A program made the translations under genes and the position numbers. The notes under the pieces are model-generated. The model was given only the letters and a program-made list of their open reading frames with translations, was not told the DNA's origin and made no database searches. This document shows, piece after piece, positions 8,126 to 15,570 of a stretch of 64,000 bases of DNA; position 1 is the first letter of the stretch, and every line of letters starts with the position of its first letter. The stretch is from the NCBI RefSeq assembly GCF_000264495.1, contig NC_017954.1, positions 1-64,000 of the forward strand, written 5' to 3'. The DNA comes from Thermogladius calderae 1633 (GTDB lineage Archaea; Thermoproteota; Thermoprotei_A; Sulfolobales; Desulfurococcaceae).

Positions 8126-8638
8126 CTACAGTAGCAGGATGTAGTTCTCTCTGCTATTAACCAGGTCTTCTACTTCTTCTAGCTCGCCGGCGACGTAGTC
8201 GAATAGCCCTCGTACTTCGTCTAAGCTAGACGCCTTACCAGACCTCTCCTTCACTTCGTTTAGAAGCCTTATGACCCGCTCACCCAGAGACAGGTCGTAC
8301 TCCTGGAGCTTCCTTAGTTTCTCCTCGTCGACTTTCACTACATTGAACAACGGCTTGTACCCGTGAGGTGCGTGTCTGACCTTCTCTGCGACCGAGTCCA
8401 CTCTGTAGATGACGGACTCCATGAGGGTCGCGTCGCTAGGAGTAGCCTGTAGGAGCGCAGCCCTCGAGTAGAGCCTCTTGAGGTGTTCTTCGAGCTCTTT
8501 CAATAATATGTATATCCTCTCCCTAACAACCCTATCCGTCTCTCTCAGGAGCTCTTTCTCCTTGTACCCCCTGTACCCCGGGAAAATCGCCAGTAGCTTC
8601 TCGTATAACCTGGTGTCTGGTCCTGTCCCGCCAGACAT
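8126..8638 (-). CDS. Helical protein, first gene of the SPFH cluster
   Basis: The 170-residue product is almost entirely charged helices, with a distinctive N-terminal block (LLAIFPGYRGYKEKELLRETDRVV) and a heptad-rich remainder. I start it at the ATG at 8638 rather than further upstream: the 43 residues before it look non-coding, and a TATA-like GTTAATATT at about 8676-8684 puts transcription start roughly 15-20 bases before this ATG. It is the promoter-proximal gene of the operon with the SPFH protein. By position it could be the structural partner that the PspA-type coiled-coil protein is in bacterial SPFH operons; I see no direct PspA homology. Confidence 0.75.
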   Translation of the reverse strand: MSGGTGPDTRLYEKLLAIFPGYRGYKEKELLRETDRVVRERIYILLKELEEHLKRLYSRAALLQATPSDATLMESVIYRVDSVAEKVRHAPHGYKPLFNVVKVDEEKLRKLQEYDLSLGERVIRLLNEVKERSGKASSLDEVRGLFDYVAGELEEVEDLVNSRENYILLL

Positions 8639-8760
8639 AGGATTCACTTTCAACAAATTCAAGTGTATCCACCCAATATTAACTTTCCTACCTCGTCTAC
8701 GTAGCGGTCGCGTGAGGTTTAATAGGTGTAGGAGACCATAAGTCATACACGGAATTCGTA

Positions 8761-9324
8761 ATGACACCTCCCATTCACAGGATAAACGTAGTGTCGACGC
8801 TCGTGGAGGTAGACGACAGGAGATTTAATGCGACTCAACTGTCGGTGAAAGGTACTGGGAGCTTCACCGTCGAGATTGGGCCCGGCGTATTCAAGCTTAG
8901 CGGGCAGGTCTTCGGGGATTTGAGGGTTGTCGACGAGGGCGACTTGGTAACAGTCGAGTCCGGCGATATGACCGTTAACACGAGGATCGAGAGGGAGGAC
9001 TTCATCATAGAGGACAACGTACTGTACGGCTACTCGAAGCCCATGATAATCTCGGTCACTGTAAACAAAGACGTGATCACTAAGTTGAACTACAAGTACT
9101 CGTACAAGTCCGCGAACATCAAGATCAGAATAGACGGTTGCTCTGTATACTTCAACGCGATCACCTCCCCCTTCCTCTCGGCGTGGTTGTACATTAACGA
9201 GGGCGTGGTCTATGTAGAGAAGGAACTGGCCGGGCTCAACATCGCCGTACTGCGTAAGCAGGAGAGGAGAGAGGTAAGAGAGGTCATATCTCAGGAAGGG
9301 GGTCTTCAACCCAGCTTAACCTGA
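8761..9324 (+). CDS. Hypothetical beta-rich protein
   Basis: The 187-residue product alternates short hydrophobic strands and charged turns across its length, suggesting a beta-sandwich or beta-helix, with no signal peptide, membrane helix or cysteine cluster. A TATA-like GTTTAATAGG at about 8718-8727 lies about 40 bases before the ATG, consistent with a short leader. It is divergent from the SPFH cluster and overlaps the 3' end of the convergent nadE gene by 41 bases. An open frame on the opposite strand (8743-9309) is compositionally unlike a protein and is judged a shadow. The family is not recognised; it may be functionally tied to the SPFH cluster across the shared promoter region. Confidence 0.65.
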   Translation: MTPPIHRINVVSTLVEVDDRRFNATQLSVKGTGSFTVEIGPGVFKLSGQVFGDLRVVDEGDLVTVESGDMTVNTRIEREDFIIEDNVLYGYSKPMIISVTVNKDVITKLNYKYSYKSANIKIRIDGCSVYFNAITSPFLSAWLYINEGVVYVEKELAGLNIAVLRKQERREVREVISQEGGLQPSLT

Positions 9325-10129
9325 CGTACCTGAAACCCTGCCTCTTGTGCCTGGTCGACCTGTGAAGGCTTAGTACTCTCTCCACGACACTAACTGGCAA
9401 TCCTGTGGCGTTAGCTGCCTCCTCAACACCCATTCTCATGTCAAACAATGCGTACAACACCCTGTCAATGTCCTCGTACTTCATACCCAACTCCTCTTCG
9501 GCGTAGTGGTTCTCCCAAAGTGCCGGGCTACTCGGCTTACTGACTATTTTCTCGGGGAGACCCAGGTAGCGGGCGAGTCGCCTAAGTTGGGTCTTGTAAA
9601 GCGAGGCCTGCGGGAGGAAGTCGCTCGCCCCGTCGCCGTACTTCGTGAAATAGCCGATTAACAGCTCGCTTCTGTCGCTTGTTCCAATCACAACGCCGTT
9701 CAGAGCGTTGGCGTAGAGGTAGAGTATGCTCATTCTGATTCTAGCCCTGAGGTTTCCTAAGGGGACCCTCTCCCTCCCGCTAATACCGGGTAGTACGAGG
9801 TACGAGTCCACAATCGAGTCTATCGGGATAACCCTATAGCTCACACCGAGAGAGCCTGCTAGCTCCACGGCGTCTACTGTGTCACTCGGCTTGTTCACCC
9901 TGGTATCGGGCATTACAAGCGCTAGAATCCTGTCTCTAGGTACAGACTTTGCCAGTAGAGTTAACGCAACAGAGGAGTCTAGGCCCCCGCTCACCCCTAT
10001 TACCAACAGCCTTCTGCCCGTTTCGGCTAGAAACCCCCTTATCCCATCGGTTATTTCAGCGACCGTCTTCTCCAGGGGGAATTTCAGGAGGTCCTCAACG
10101 CTGATCGTAGGGACCCCTCTAGATACCAT
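9284..10129 (-). CDS. nadE: NAD+ synthetase (ammonia-dependent type)
   Basis: The 281-residue product has the N-type ATP pyrophosphatase P-loop SGGLDSS (47-53) and the NadE blocks LGNLRARIRMSILY, GTSDRSELLIGYFTKYGDGASDFLP and LYKTQLRRLARYLGLP. It amidates nicotinic acid adenine dinucleotide to NAD+. No glutaminase (nitrilase) domain is fused, so ammonia or a separate glutaminase must supply nitrogen. It is followed on the same strand (upstream side) by the AMMECR1 gene after 19 bases, and a common transcript with AMMECR1 and Mut7-C is likely. Confidence 0.95.
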   Translation of the reverse strand: MVSRGVPTISVEDLLKFPLEKTVAEITDGIRGFLAETGRRLLVIGVSGGLDSSVALTLLAKSVPRDRILALVMPDTRVNKPSDTVDAVELAGSLGVSYRVIPIDSIVDSYLVLPGISGRERVPLGNLRARIRMSILYLYANALNGVVIGTSDRSELLIGYFTKYGDGASDFLPQASLYKTQLRRLARYLGLPEKIVSKPSSPALWENHYAEEELGMKYEDIDRVLYALFDMRMGVEEAANATGLPVSVVERVLSLHRSTRHKRQGFRYVRLSWVEDPLPEI

Positions 10130-10148
10130 ATACTAGCAGCCACCTTTA

Positions 10149-10823
10149 CTAGAGCCGCTCTCTAAGGCAGTTCCTCGAGTACTCCTCCTCCAGGCTCCTC
10201 TCGACTACCTCTCCTCTCGGCGCCCTCTCCCTGAACACCCTGGCCTCGTAGGCGTAGACCTTCACCGCGGGGTTCAGCCAGCACGTCGGTCTCAAACCAG
10301 CCTTCAGGCACGTCTCGCTGAGAAACGTCTCCTCGTCCCAGCAGTACTCGATTGGTACCTCGGGCAGTAGAGTCCCCTGGTAGAACCTTCCGTACTCGAC
10401 TATCAGGCCGTGCCTGCCTATCTTTACTTGCTTAACGAGGTCTGCCCGGTTCCCCGCCTTTAGCTCTACCGGCGGGGACAGGACGGAGACTTCCACGACT
10501 ATGCTGTCCAGCTCCCACGGCTCGACGGGGTGGAAGCGTGGATCGTTTACCGCGGCACTGACAGCGCTCTCGATCAAGGAGTCTACAAGGCTATAGACGG
10601 GGGCCAAGAAGCCTATACAACCCCTCAGGCTGAACCTGCCCTGGCTATCCACGATCTCCAGGGTAGTGAAGGTCATACCAGGTCTACGGAATTTACCGGG
10701 GATATCTGTAGAGGGTTTGATCTTCTTGTTGAACCTGACAATGTTCTCAACTGCTTCCCTTGCGATCTTCACCAGCAGTACTCCTTCCTCGAAAGTCAGC
10801 TCGGACGGCGACACAACGCTCAT
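10149..10823 (-). CDS. AMMECR1 domain protein
   Basis: The 224-residue protein matches the archaeal AMMECR1 family: SLRGCIGFL (the LRGCIG hallmark), AVNDPRF, VEVSVLSPP, and the GRHGLIVEYGRFYQGTLLPEVP block. The biochemical role of the family is unknown, but AMMECR1 is often encoded with or fused to Memo and the AmrS radical SAM protein. An AmrS-type gene is present at 60764-61840, but no Memo gene is in this window. The start overlaps the Mut7-C stop by 4 bases, implying translational coupling. Confidence 0.92.
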   Translation of the reverse strand: MSVVSPSELTFEEGVLLVKIAREAVENIVRFNKKIKPSTDIPGKFRRPGMTFTTLEIVDSQGRFSLRGCIGFLAPVYSLVDSLIESAVSAAVNDPRFHPVEPWELDSIVVEVSVLSPPVELKAGNRADLVKQVKIGRHGLIVEYGRFYQGTLLPEVPIEYCWDEETFLSETCLKAGLRPTCWLNPAVKVYAYEARVFRERAPRGEVVERSLEEEYSRNCLRERL

Positions 10824-11344
10824 GGAGACACCTTGATCCTATATATCTTCGACAGCTCGTTATAGATTTCTCGCGCCCTGGTCAAGGTACTTTCGATCGT
10901 TCTCCAATGTGATCCAACCCAGTACACGTTACCGCACCTCGTGCAGACCCAGAAGTCGTTGTACAGGCTGTAAACCCTATCCGGCACCTTGCCCTTAACC
11001 CTCTCTTTGTTTACCTTGACCAACTCTCCGTTACAAAGAGGACACCTTGTTCTCTCGAAGTCTACCGCGAGCCTGATGTTTGTCAACAACGCTATTACAG
11101 CCAGGCTCTTGGGGATGTCTCCGGGGTTCTCTACGTAGACGCTCTTCAGACCGTTCTTTAGTGCCTTGTGGTGGAGTGCTCTATCTCTCGTGACCACTAC
11201 TCGGTCTTCGTCCCTGGCGATCTTTAGTATCTGCCAGTCTTCGTACCTCCTGTCGTACACGACATCGTATCCAAGTATCCTGAGCCACCTGGCAATACTG
11301 CCTAGCATTGTGTCAGCAATAAACCTCGGTTCGTCTTCACTCAA
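10820..11344 (-). CDS. Mut7-C RNase-like domain protein
   Basis: The 174-residue protein begins with the Mut7-C signature (RFIADTMLGSIARWLRILGYD, then an ILKIARDEDRVVVTRD strand-helix), a PIN-like fold proposed to be an RNase. A C-terminal zinc ribbon follows (CPLC near 121 and CTRC near 154, then GNVYWVGSHW). It probably cleaves or binds RNA, but no archaeal substrate is established. Its gene overlaps the AMMECR1 start by 4 bases, so the two proteins are probably made together. Confidence 0.9.
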   Translation of the reverse strand: MSEDEPRFIADTMLGSIARWLRILGYDVVYDRRYEDWQILKIARDEDRVVVTRDRALHHKALKNGLKSVYVENPGDIPKSLAVIALLTNIRLAVDFERTRCPLCNGELVKVNKERVKGKVPDRVYSLYNDFWVCTRCGNVYWVGSHWRTIESTLTRAREIYNELSKIYRIKVSP

Positions 11345-11414
11345 GCTCTATCACTGAGCTGATTCTAATAGGTTATATCCCACTACGTCTACCCAGCTTT
11401 ATTATTCTTGTGCC

Positions 11415-12362
11415 TCACCTTGCCGCAGTTATGGCGTAGAGTATGTCTCGCTCCGTGACAATCCCCTGTAAAACACCGTTCTTATCGACTATAAGAACGC
11501 TGCTGACGTTGTTTGCCTCCATCAACCTCACTACTTCGCTGAGGTCCGTGTAAGGCTCTGCCGCGACAATCTTCTCCCTCATCACCTCTCTTACCTCGAC
11601 CGAGTTGGCCTCTCTGATGTCCCCGGTTGTACTTCTCTTGAGAGCCTCGTGTCCTCCGTAGTACTTGATTATGTCCATTACTGTGACTATGCCGACTACA
11701 CTATTGCCCTCGAGCACGGGTAGACGCCTAAACCCAGCAGAGATCATTTTCTCCATGGCCTTCTTGAGAGTCTCGCGGGCACCTATAGTGAGGACGGGTG
11801 AGGACATTACCTGAGAAGCTCTTATACCGGACTCGTAGATCACCGATAGCCTCTTAACCAAGTCGTGTTCGGTCAGAACACCCACTACGCGCCCTTCTCT
11901 GTTCACAACGGGTAGAAAGCCGACGTTGTAGACCACCATCTTGTATAGGGCGTCGTATATCCTCTCGTCTGATCTCGCCGTGACGACGTTCCTCTCGTGG
12001 ATCGACTCCACAGGCTCCCTATTGAGAGCTGAGTAGATGTTGAAGCCATGCTTGTGCTCCACGATCTTGTGTAGGCTCCCGCCGCCCAGGTAGTTCACGA
12101 CATGAGTAGCCAACAATAACCCATCTACGGTGTCTCTCTGGGAGACTACCAGACCCCTGAAACCCTTTGACATCTCCTCGACTGCTTTAATAACTGGGGC
12201 TGTAGGAGGGATTTTGGCCACTGGTTTACTAGCGATGATCTCGAGTTCTCCCTCGACCTTGTATATCTTGTCCGAGAAGTTCGGGGATCCGTCGCTCCTG
12301 AGCCACCGGTAGTGGTCCTGTCTCCTCCTCGGCTTTACGGCCCGTACGCCTATGCTCTTCAC
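11415..12362 (-). CDS. Four-CBS-domain protein
   Basis: The 315-residue protein consists of an N-terminal basic stretch (about 40 residues) followed by four CBS motifs, with the VVGVLTEHDLV, VVGIVTVMDII and VLQGIVTERDIL signatures clearly visible. Paired CBS domains (Bateman modules) bind adenosine nucleotides or S-adenosylmethionine and regulate partner enzymes or channels. No effector domain is fused, so it presumably acts in trans. It lies between Mut7-C and an Lsm gene with 33-70 base gaps that could hold separate promoters. Confidence 0.9.
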   Translation of the reverse strand: MKSIGVRAVKPRRRQDHYRWLRSDGSPNFSDKIYKVEGELEIIASKPVAKIPPTAPVIKAVEEMSKGFRGLVVSQRDTVDGLLLATHVVNYLGGGSLHKIVEHKHGFNIYSALNREPVESIHERNVVTARSDERIYDALYKMVVYNVGFLPVVNREGRVVGVLTEHDLVKRLSVIYESGIRASQVMSSPVLTIGARETLKKAMEKMISAGFRRLPVLEGNSVVGIVTVMDIIKYYGGHEALKRSTTGDIREANSVEVREVMREKIVAAEPYTDLSEVVRLMEANNVSSVLIVDKNGVLQGIVTERDILYAITAAR

Positions 12363-12395
12363 CTAGAATATAGTCCGCTTTTCAAACAAATAACC

Positions 12396-12677
12396 TTAAA
12401 TTGCTACTCTCTCTGGTGCCACCTGCCCGTAGTTCACGCTTACGAATACGATGTGGCTACCTCTGATCAGTGCTTTACCGTAGCGCGCGATGGGCTTGCC
12501 GTCTGCTGATGTCTCCTCGCAGTCGCTTAACACCACGTTCATGGTTGGATCCACCATCTCCAGGTTCCCTATGTACTCGTTACCGTCCTTAACCCGGACG
12601 AGGACTATCTGGTTTATTGCGCTCCTCAACACCTTGAGTGGAGATGGGTTTCTTACGCCTCTTGGTTGGTTACTCAA
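12396..12677 (-). CDS. Lsm/Sm-like RNA-binding protein
   Basis: The 93-residue protein has the Sm1 motif (VLVRVKDGNEYIGNLEMVDPTMNVVLSDCEE) and the Sm2 motif (ALIRGSHIVFVSV). Archaeal Lsm proteins form heptameric rings that bind U-rich RNA and contribute to RNA metabolism, including tRNA and small-RNA processing. The insert between the Sm motifs (ETSADGKPIARYG) is a little long. The window also contains guide-RNA proteins and candidate guide RNAs, but those genes are not close enough to suggest an operon. Confidence 0.92.
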   Translation of the reverse strand: MSNQPRGVRNPSPLKVLRSAINQIVLVRVKDGNEYIGNLEMVDPTMNVVLSDCEETSADGKPIARYGKALIRGSHIVFVSVNYGQVAPERVAI

Positions 12678-12735
12678 TCGACCACCTCGTTGACAAGGCC
12701 ATCAAAGACATTATTCACTATTGCGGCGTTTTAAA

Positions 12736-13245
12736 CTATCTGTCGCCTGAGGCAACGTAGAAGTAGTCGACCCTGAAACCTATTTCGCGGATAGCCCCAT
12801 CCAAAGCCGGGGGCGGCTCCGAGCGAGACTTGTGGTGCCGGGTCACGACCACGACTTTCGCCACCCTTCTCAGCTCGCTCAACGCCCTACTCCTGTCCTC
12901 CAAGTTGTCCCACACGGTGACCGAGTAGGCGACGTCAAAGTACTTGTCTACCGCGGGGGTGTTTTCTATGTAGGCCACGACAGGTATAAACCTCGGGTCG
13001 CTTGACCGGGAAGCCGCTATTCTAATCATGCCCTCGCTTGCGTCTAGGCATACATAGATTCTGAAGTCGTCTAGGCCCCTCTCCACCATGTAGCTGTACA
13101 GTAGGCCAGTGCCGCACCCTGCGTCCAACACTCTCTTGTAGCCGCCGAGTAGCCCCTTCTCTTCGATGAACCCGTACTTCGAGTACTGCTCTTCTCTATA
13201 TAGAGTGTCGTAAGATTGCGCGGTCAAATCGTACAGCTCAGCCAC
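12736..13245 (-). CDS. Class I SAM-dependent methyltransferase
   Basis: The product (169 residues from the GTG at 13245; the frame is open to a TTG at 13269) has the Rossmann motif I LDAGCGTGLLY, the acidic loop VCLDASEGM and the SVTVWDNLED motif. A short C-terminal part follows, so it is a minimal methyltransferase without an obvious substrate domain. The preferred start gives an 8-base overlap with the nucS stop (GTGGCTGA), a common coupling arrangement. The substrate is unknown. Being tied to NucS may hint at DNA or nucleotide metabolism, but that is position only. Confidence 0.8.
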   Translation of the reverse strand: MAELYDLTAQSYDTLYREEQYSKYGFIEEKGLLGGYKRVLDAGCGTGLLYSYMVERGLDDFRIYVCLDASEGMIRIAASRSSDPRFIPVVAYIENTPAVDKYFDVAYSVTVWDNLEDRSRALSELRRVAKVVVVTRHHKSRSEPPPALDGAIREIGFRVDYFYVASGDR

Positions 13246-14011
13246 TGAGGTACTTCGACAGCCCTCCAAGCCTACCCCGCCTCTTGAGGTACTCTAAGAC
13301 CTTCTTCGCGTCGATGTACCTCCACTCGAGCCCCAGCCTACTGAGCAGCTCGATCGCTGCGGGGGTAAAGGACTGGGCCACCAGTATTCCGCGAGGCCTG
13401 CTGCCTCTCTCGTTCTCGAGGGCCGCAACATACTTGTATAGTTGGTAAACAGCGTCCTTAGTGGCCGTGCCGCGCTTGACCTCGACAACCACGTACCTAC
13501 CCTCTGCGTCTCTGGCCAATATGTCGACCACCCCCATGCCAGTCCTGACCTCCCTCGCCAACACCTCTATGGTCTCCCCGAGAACACTCGGGTTCTCGAA
13601 CAGGTAGTCCCTGACCTCCGCCTCGTCGAAGTACGCTAAGAACTCCCCTCTATCCGCCAGCCTACCTCTTACCAGTACGTCGACTTTGGTGAAAGTTACT
13701 TTCAATACTTCTCTGGGCTTATCTCTCACTGCGACCAACGAGAGCCTCCCATCCGGCTCGATCCAAGCCTCTACGAGGTCGGTTCTAGGCTGGTAATTGA
13801 CCGGTTGGAAACCAGTTGGCCGGTGGACTATTAGAGACCCGTCACTCTTGACTACGACCACTCTCTCCCCCGCAGAGAGCCTCGTATAACCCCTGCCCTC
13901 GTACTCGACCTCGCACTCGCCGATAAGGAGGAGCACCTCCTTAGACCTAAGAGCGTCGACTACTTCTTTCAACGCGGACTCCAAGTCTGGCTCTTTAATC
14001 GCCTTTATCAA
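13238..14011 (-). CDS. nucS: Mismatch endonuclease NucS/EndoMS
   Basis: The 257-residue protein matches NucS: an N-terminal beta-rich DNA-binding and dimerisation domain (HRPTGFQPVNYQP), a linker, and a RecB-like nuclease domain with GMGVVDILARD and VVEVKRG catalytic motifs and a QLYKYV helix. NucS/EndoMS makes double-strand cuts at mismatches and replaces MutS-MutL mismatch repair in many archaea and actinobacteria. No MutS or MutL gene is seen in the window. It is the first gene of a pair with the methyltransferase. Confidence 0.95.
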   Translation of the reverse strand: MIKAIKEPDLESALKEVVDALRSKEVLLLIGECEVEYEGRGYTRLSAGERVVVVKSDGSLIVHRPTGFQPVNYQPRTDLVEAWIEPDGRLSLVAVRDKPREVLKVTFTKVDVLVRGRLADRGEFLAYFDEAEVRDYLFENPSVLGETIEVLAREVRTGMGVVDILARDAEGRYVVVEVKRGTATKDAVYQLYKYVAALENERGSRPRGILVAQSFTPAAIELLSRLGLEWRYIDAKKVLEYLKRRGRLGGLSKYLSG

Positions 14012-14062
14012 TCCAGGCGACCAGAATAGAGTATCGTGAGTGTGCTTATTTAAGTGGTCTAG

Positions 14063-14950
14063 ATGAAGGTGCGGCTCATAGGCTTCGATAGTATGGGAAC
14101 AAGGGGTATGGCGACATTTATCGACGTGAACGGCGTTACGATATTTGTTGACCCCGGCGCGAACCTGGCACCCCGCAGATTTGGTCTACCGCCACACGGG
14201 GTCGAGCTGGAAGCCTTAGACAGGGCTCTACACGAAATAAGGAGTCTAATGATAGAAGCGGAGTACGTCGTCGTGAGCCATTACCACAGAGACCACTTCT
14301 TGTACAGGAAGGGCGAGGAAGACCTCTACAACGGTAAAGTCGTCCTAGCAAAAGACTTCACGAGGAATGTCAACTTCAGCCAAAGAGCGAGGGCGTACGG
14401 TTTGTTCGTGACGAGAGGGGTATCAGGCAAGGTCAGAAGCCTCGAGATCGCCGACGGCAGGTCTTTCAGGATCGATCGAGACCTAACCATAGAGTTCTCG
14501 CCTCCACTTCCACACGGGTCGGAGAACACGAGACTAGGTTACTTGGTCTACACAGTTGTAAGAGCGGGCGGGAAAGTCCTTGTACACGCGAGCGACGCGC
14601 AGGGCCCGATGTCCAACGCGGGTGTCGAGTTCCTAAAAAAGGCGAGGCCCGACGTTCTAATTATTAGCGGGCCCCCCACCTATTTGAGAGACCTGAAAAC
14701 GCCCGAGCCCGAAATAGAGAAAGGCGTCCGGGGACTGCTCGAAGTGGCCTCCTCATTGCCGGATGAGTCCACGATCATAGTTGACCACCACCTCCTCAGA
14801 GACCTTGACTACAGGTGGGTTTTTGAGACGGTAGAGAGAGCATTATCGTTGAGAGGCGTGCGTGTCAGGCTAACAACGGCCGCAGAGTACATGAACCAAC
14901 CTGTAAACCAGCTTGAAGCGAGGAGGAGGGAGCTGTGGGGTCGCCGGTAA
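14063..14950 (+). CDS. UPF0282 family metallo-beta-lactamase-fold hydrolase
   Basis: The 295-residue protein has the MBL-fold metal motif HYHRDH, an N-terminal SMGTRGMATFIDVNGVTIFVDPG block and later single acidic/His ligands (HASDAQG, VDHH). The pattern of a long insertion between strand and HxHxDH is typical of UPF0282, an archaeal family of unknown substrate. Its 3' end overlaps the next gene (SPOUT protein) by 16 bases, and RqcH follows, so it is the first gene of a likely three-gene transcript. Confidence 0.88.
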   Translation: MKVRLIGFDSMGTRGMATFIDVNGVTIFVDPGANLAPRRFGLPPHGVELEALDRALHEIRSLMIEAEYVVVSHYHRDHFLYRKGEEDLYNGKVVLAKDFTRNVNFSQRARAYGLFVTRGVSGKVRSLEIADGRSFRIDRDLTIEFSPPLPHGSENTRLGYLVYTVVRAGGKVLVHASDAQGPMSNAGVEFLKKARPDVLIISGPPTYLRDLKTPEPEIEKGVRGLLEVASSLPDESTIIVDHHLLRDLDYRWVFETVERALSLRGVRVRLTTAAEYMNQPVNQLEARRRELWGRR

Positions 14951-15570
14951 TAGTGATTGAACACCTCGAGGAAGCCCTGAGCCCATGGCTGATCTTAGAG
15001 TACAGGCACGCCAGTGCTATCGCTGGAAGGGAGAACTTGGTCTTCACGAACGTGCCCCCAAACTACACAAGACTGCTCAGCAGGTATGGAAGGGTCGTCA
15101 ACGAGAGCGTGGTGAGACTGGTAAAGAGCGGCGTCCTAAAAGCGAGCGAGGTGATCATACTGGACCCCAGAGCGTCTCGAAGAATCGAATACGAGGACTT
15201 CCTACGCGCTCGGTACTTCGTAGTGGGCGGTATCCTCGGCGATCACCCGCCCCGGAGGAGAACTTATACCTATATTACGTCGAAGCTCCCCGAATGCGAG
15301 GCTAGAAACATTGGTGAGCAACAGTTCAGCATAGACGGCACTGTTTACTACATCATGTATTTGTTCAGGAACAGGGGGCTTACGGGGCTGGGGTTCGTCG
15401 ACGGCGTCACCGTGGAAACCGACCACGGCTATGTGTACCTCCCATACCGCTACCCGCTAGTTGAAGGCAGGCCTCTCCTGGCGCCCGGGCTGGAGTACTA
15501 CATTAGGTACAGACGTTTACCCCCAGAGATCGTGGAGGAGGTATACGGTGAGGGGTCTAGAGAAAAATAG
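14935..15570 (+). CDS. SPOUT-type methyltransferase (DUF431/Sfm1-like)
   Basis: The 211-residue protein starts at a GTG and carries the N-terminal IEHLEEALSPWLILEY pattern, LVFTNVPP and later IILDPRASR and FVVGGILGDHPP segments. These match the DUF431/COG2428 family, which has a SPOUT fold; yeast Sfm1 of this family methylates an arginine of ribosomal protein uS3. The archaeal substrate is not established. It overlaps the UPF0282 gene by 16 bases, and its stop lies within a few bases of the RqcH start, so all three are probably translated from one mRNA. Confidence 0.85.
   Translation: MGSPVIVIEHLEEALSPWLILEYRHASAIAGRENLVFTNVPPNYTRLLSRYGRVVNESVVRLVKSGVLKASEVIILDPRASRRIEYEDFLRARYFVVGGILGDHPPRRRTYTYITSKLPECEARNIGEQQFSIDGTVYYIMYLFRNRGLTGLGFVDGVTVETDHGYVYLPYRYPLVEGRPLLAPGLEYYIRYRRLPPEIVEEVYGEGSREK

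Noticed and set aside
8743-9309. Long minus-strand open frame opposite the beta-rich gene
   Set aside because: Composition is odd for a crenarchaeal protein (many His, Tyr and Arg in mirrored positions) and no start signal precedes it, while the plus frame has a TATA-like element and an ATG with a short leader.
15461-15547. N-terminal extension of RqcH
   Set aside because: The extra 29 codons overlap the SPOUT gene in another frame and the family begins near the GTG at 15548 or ATG at 15572.
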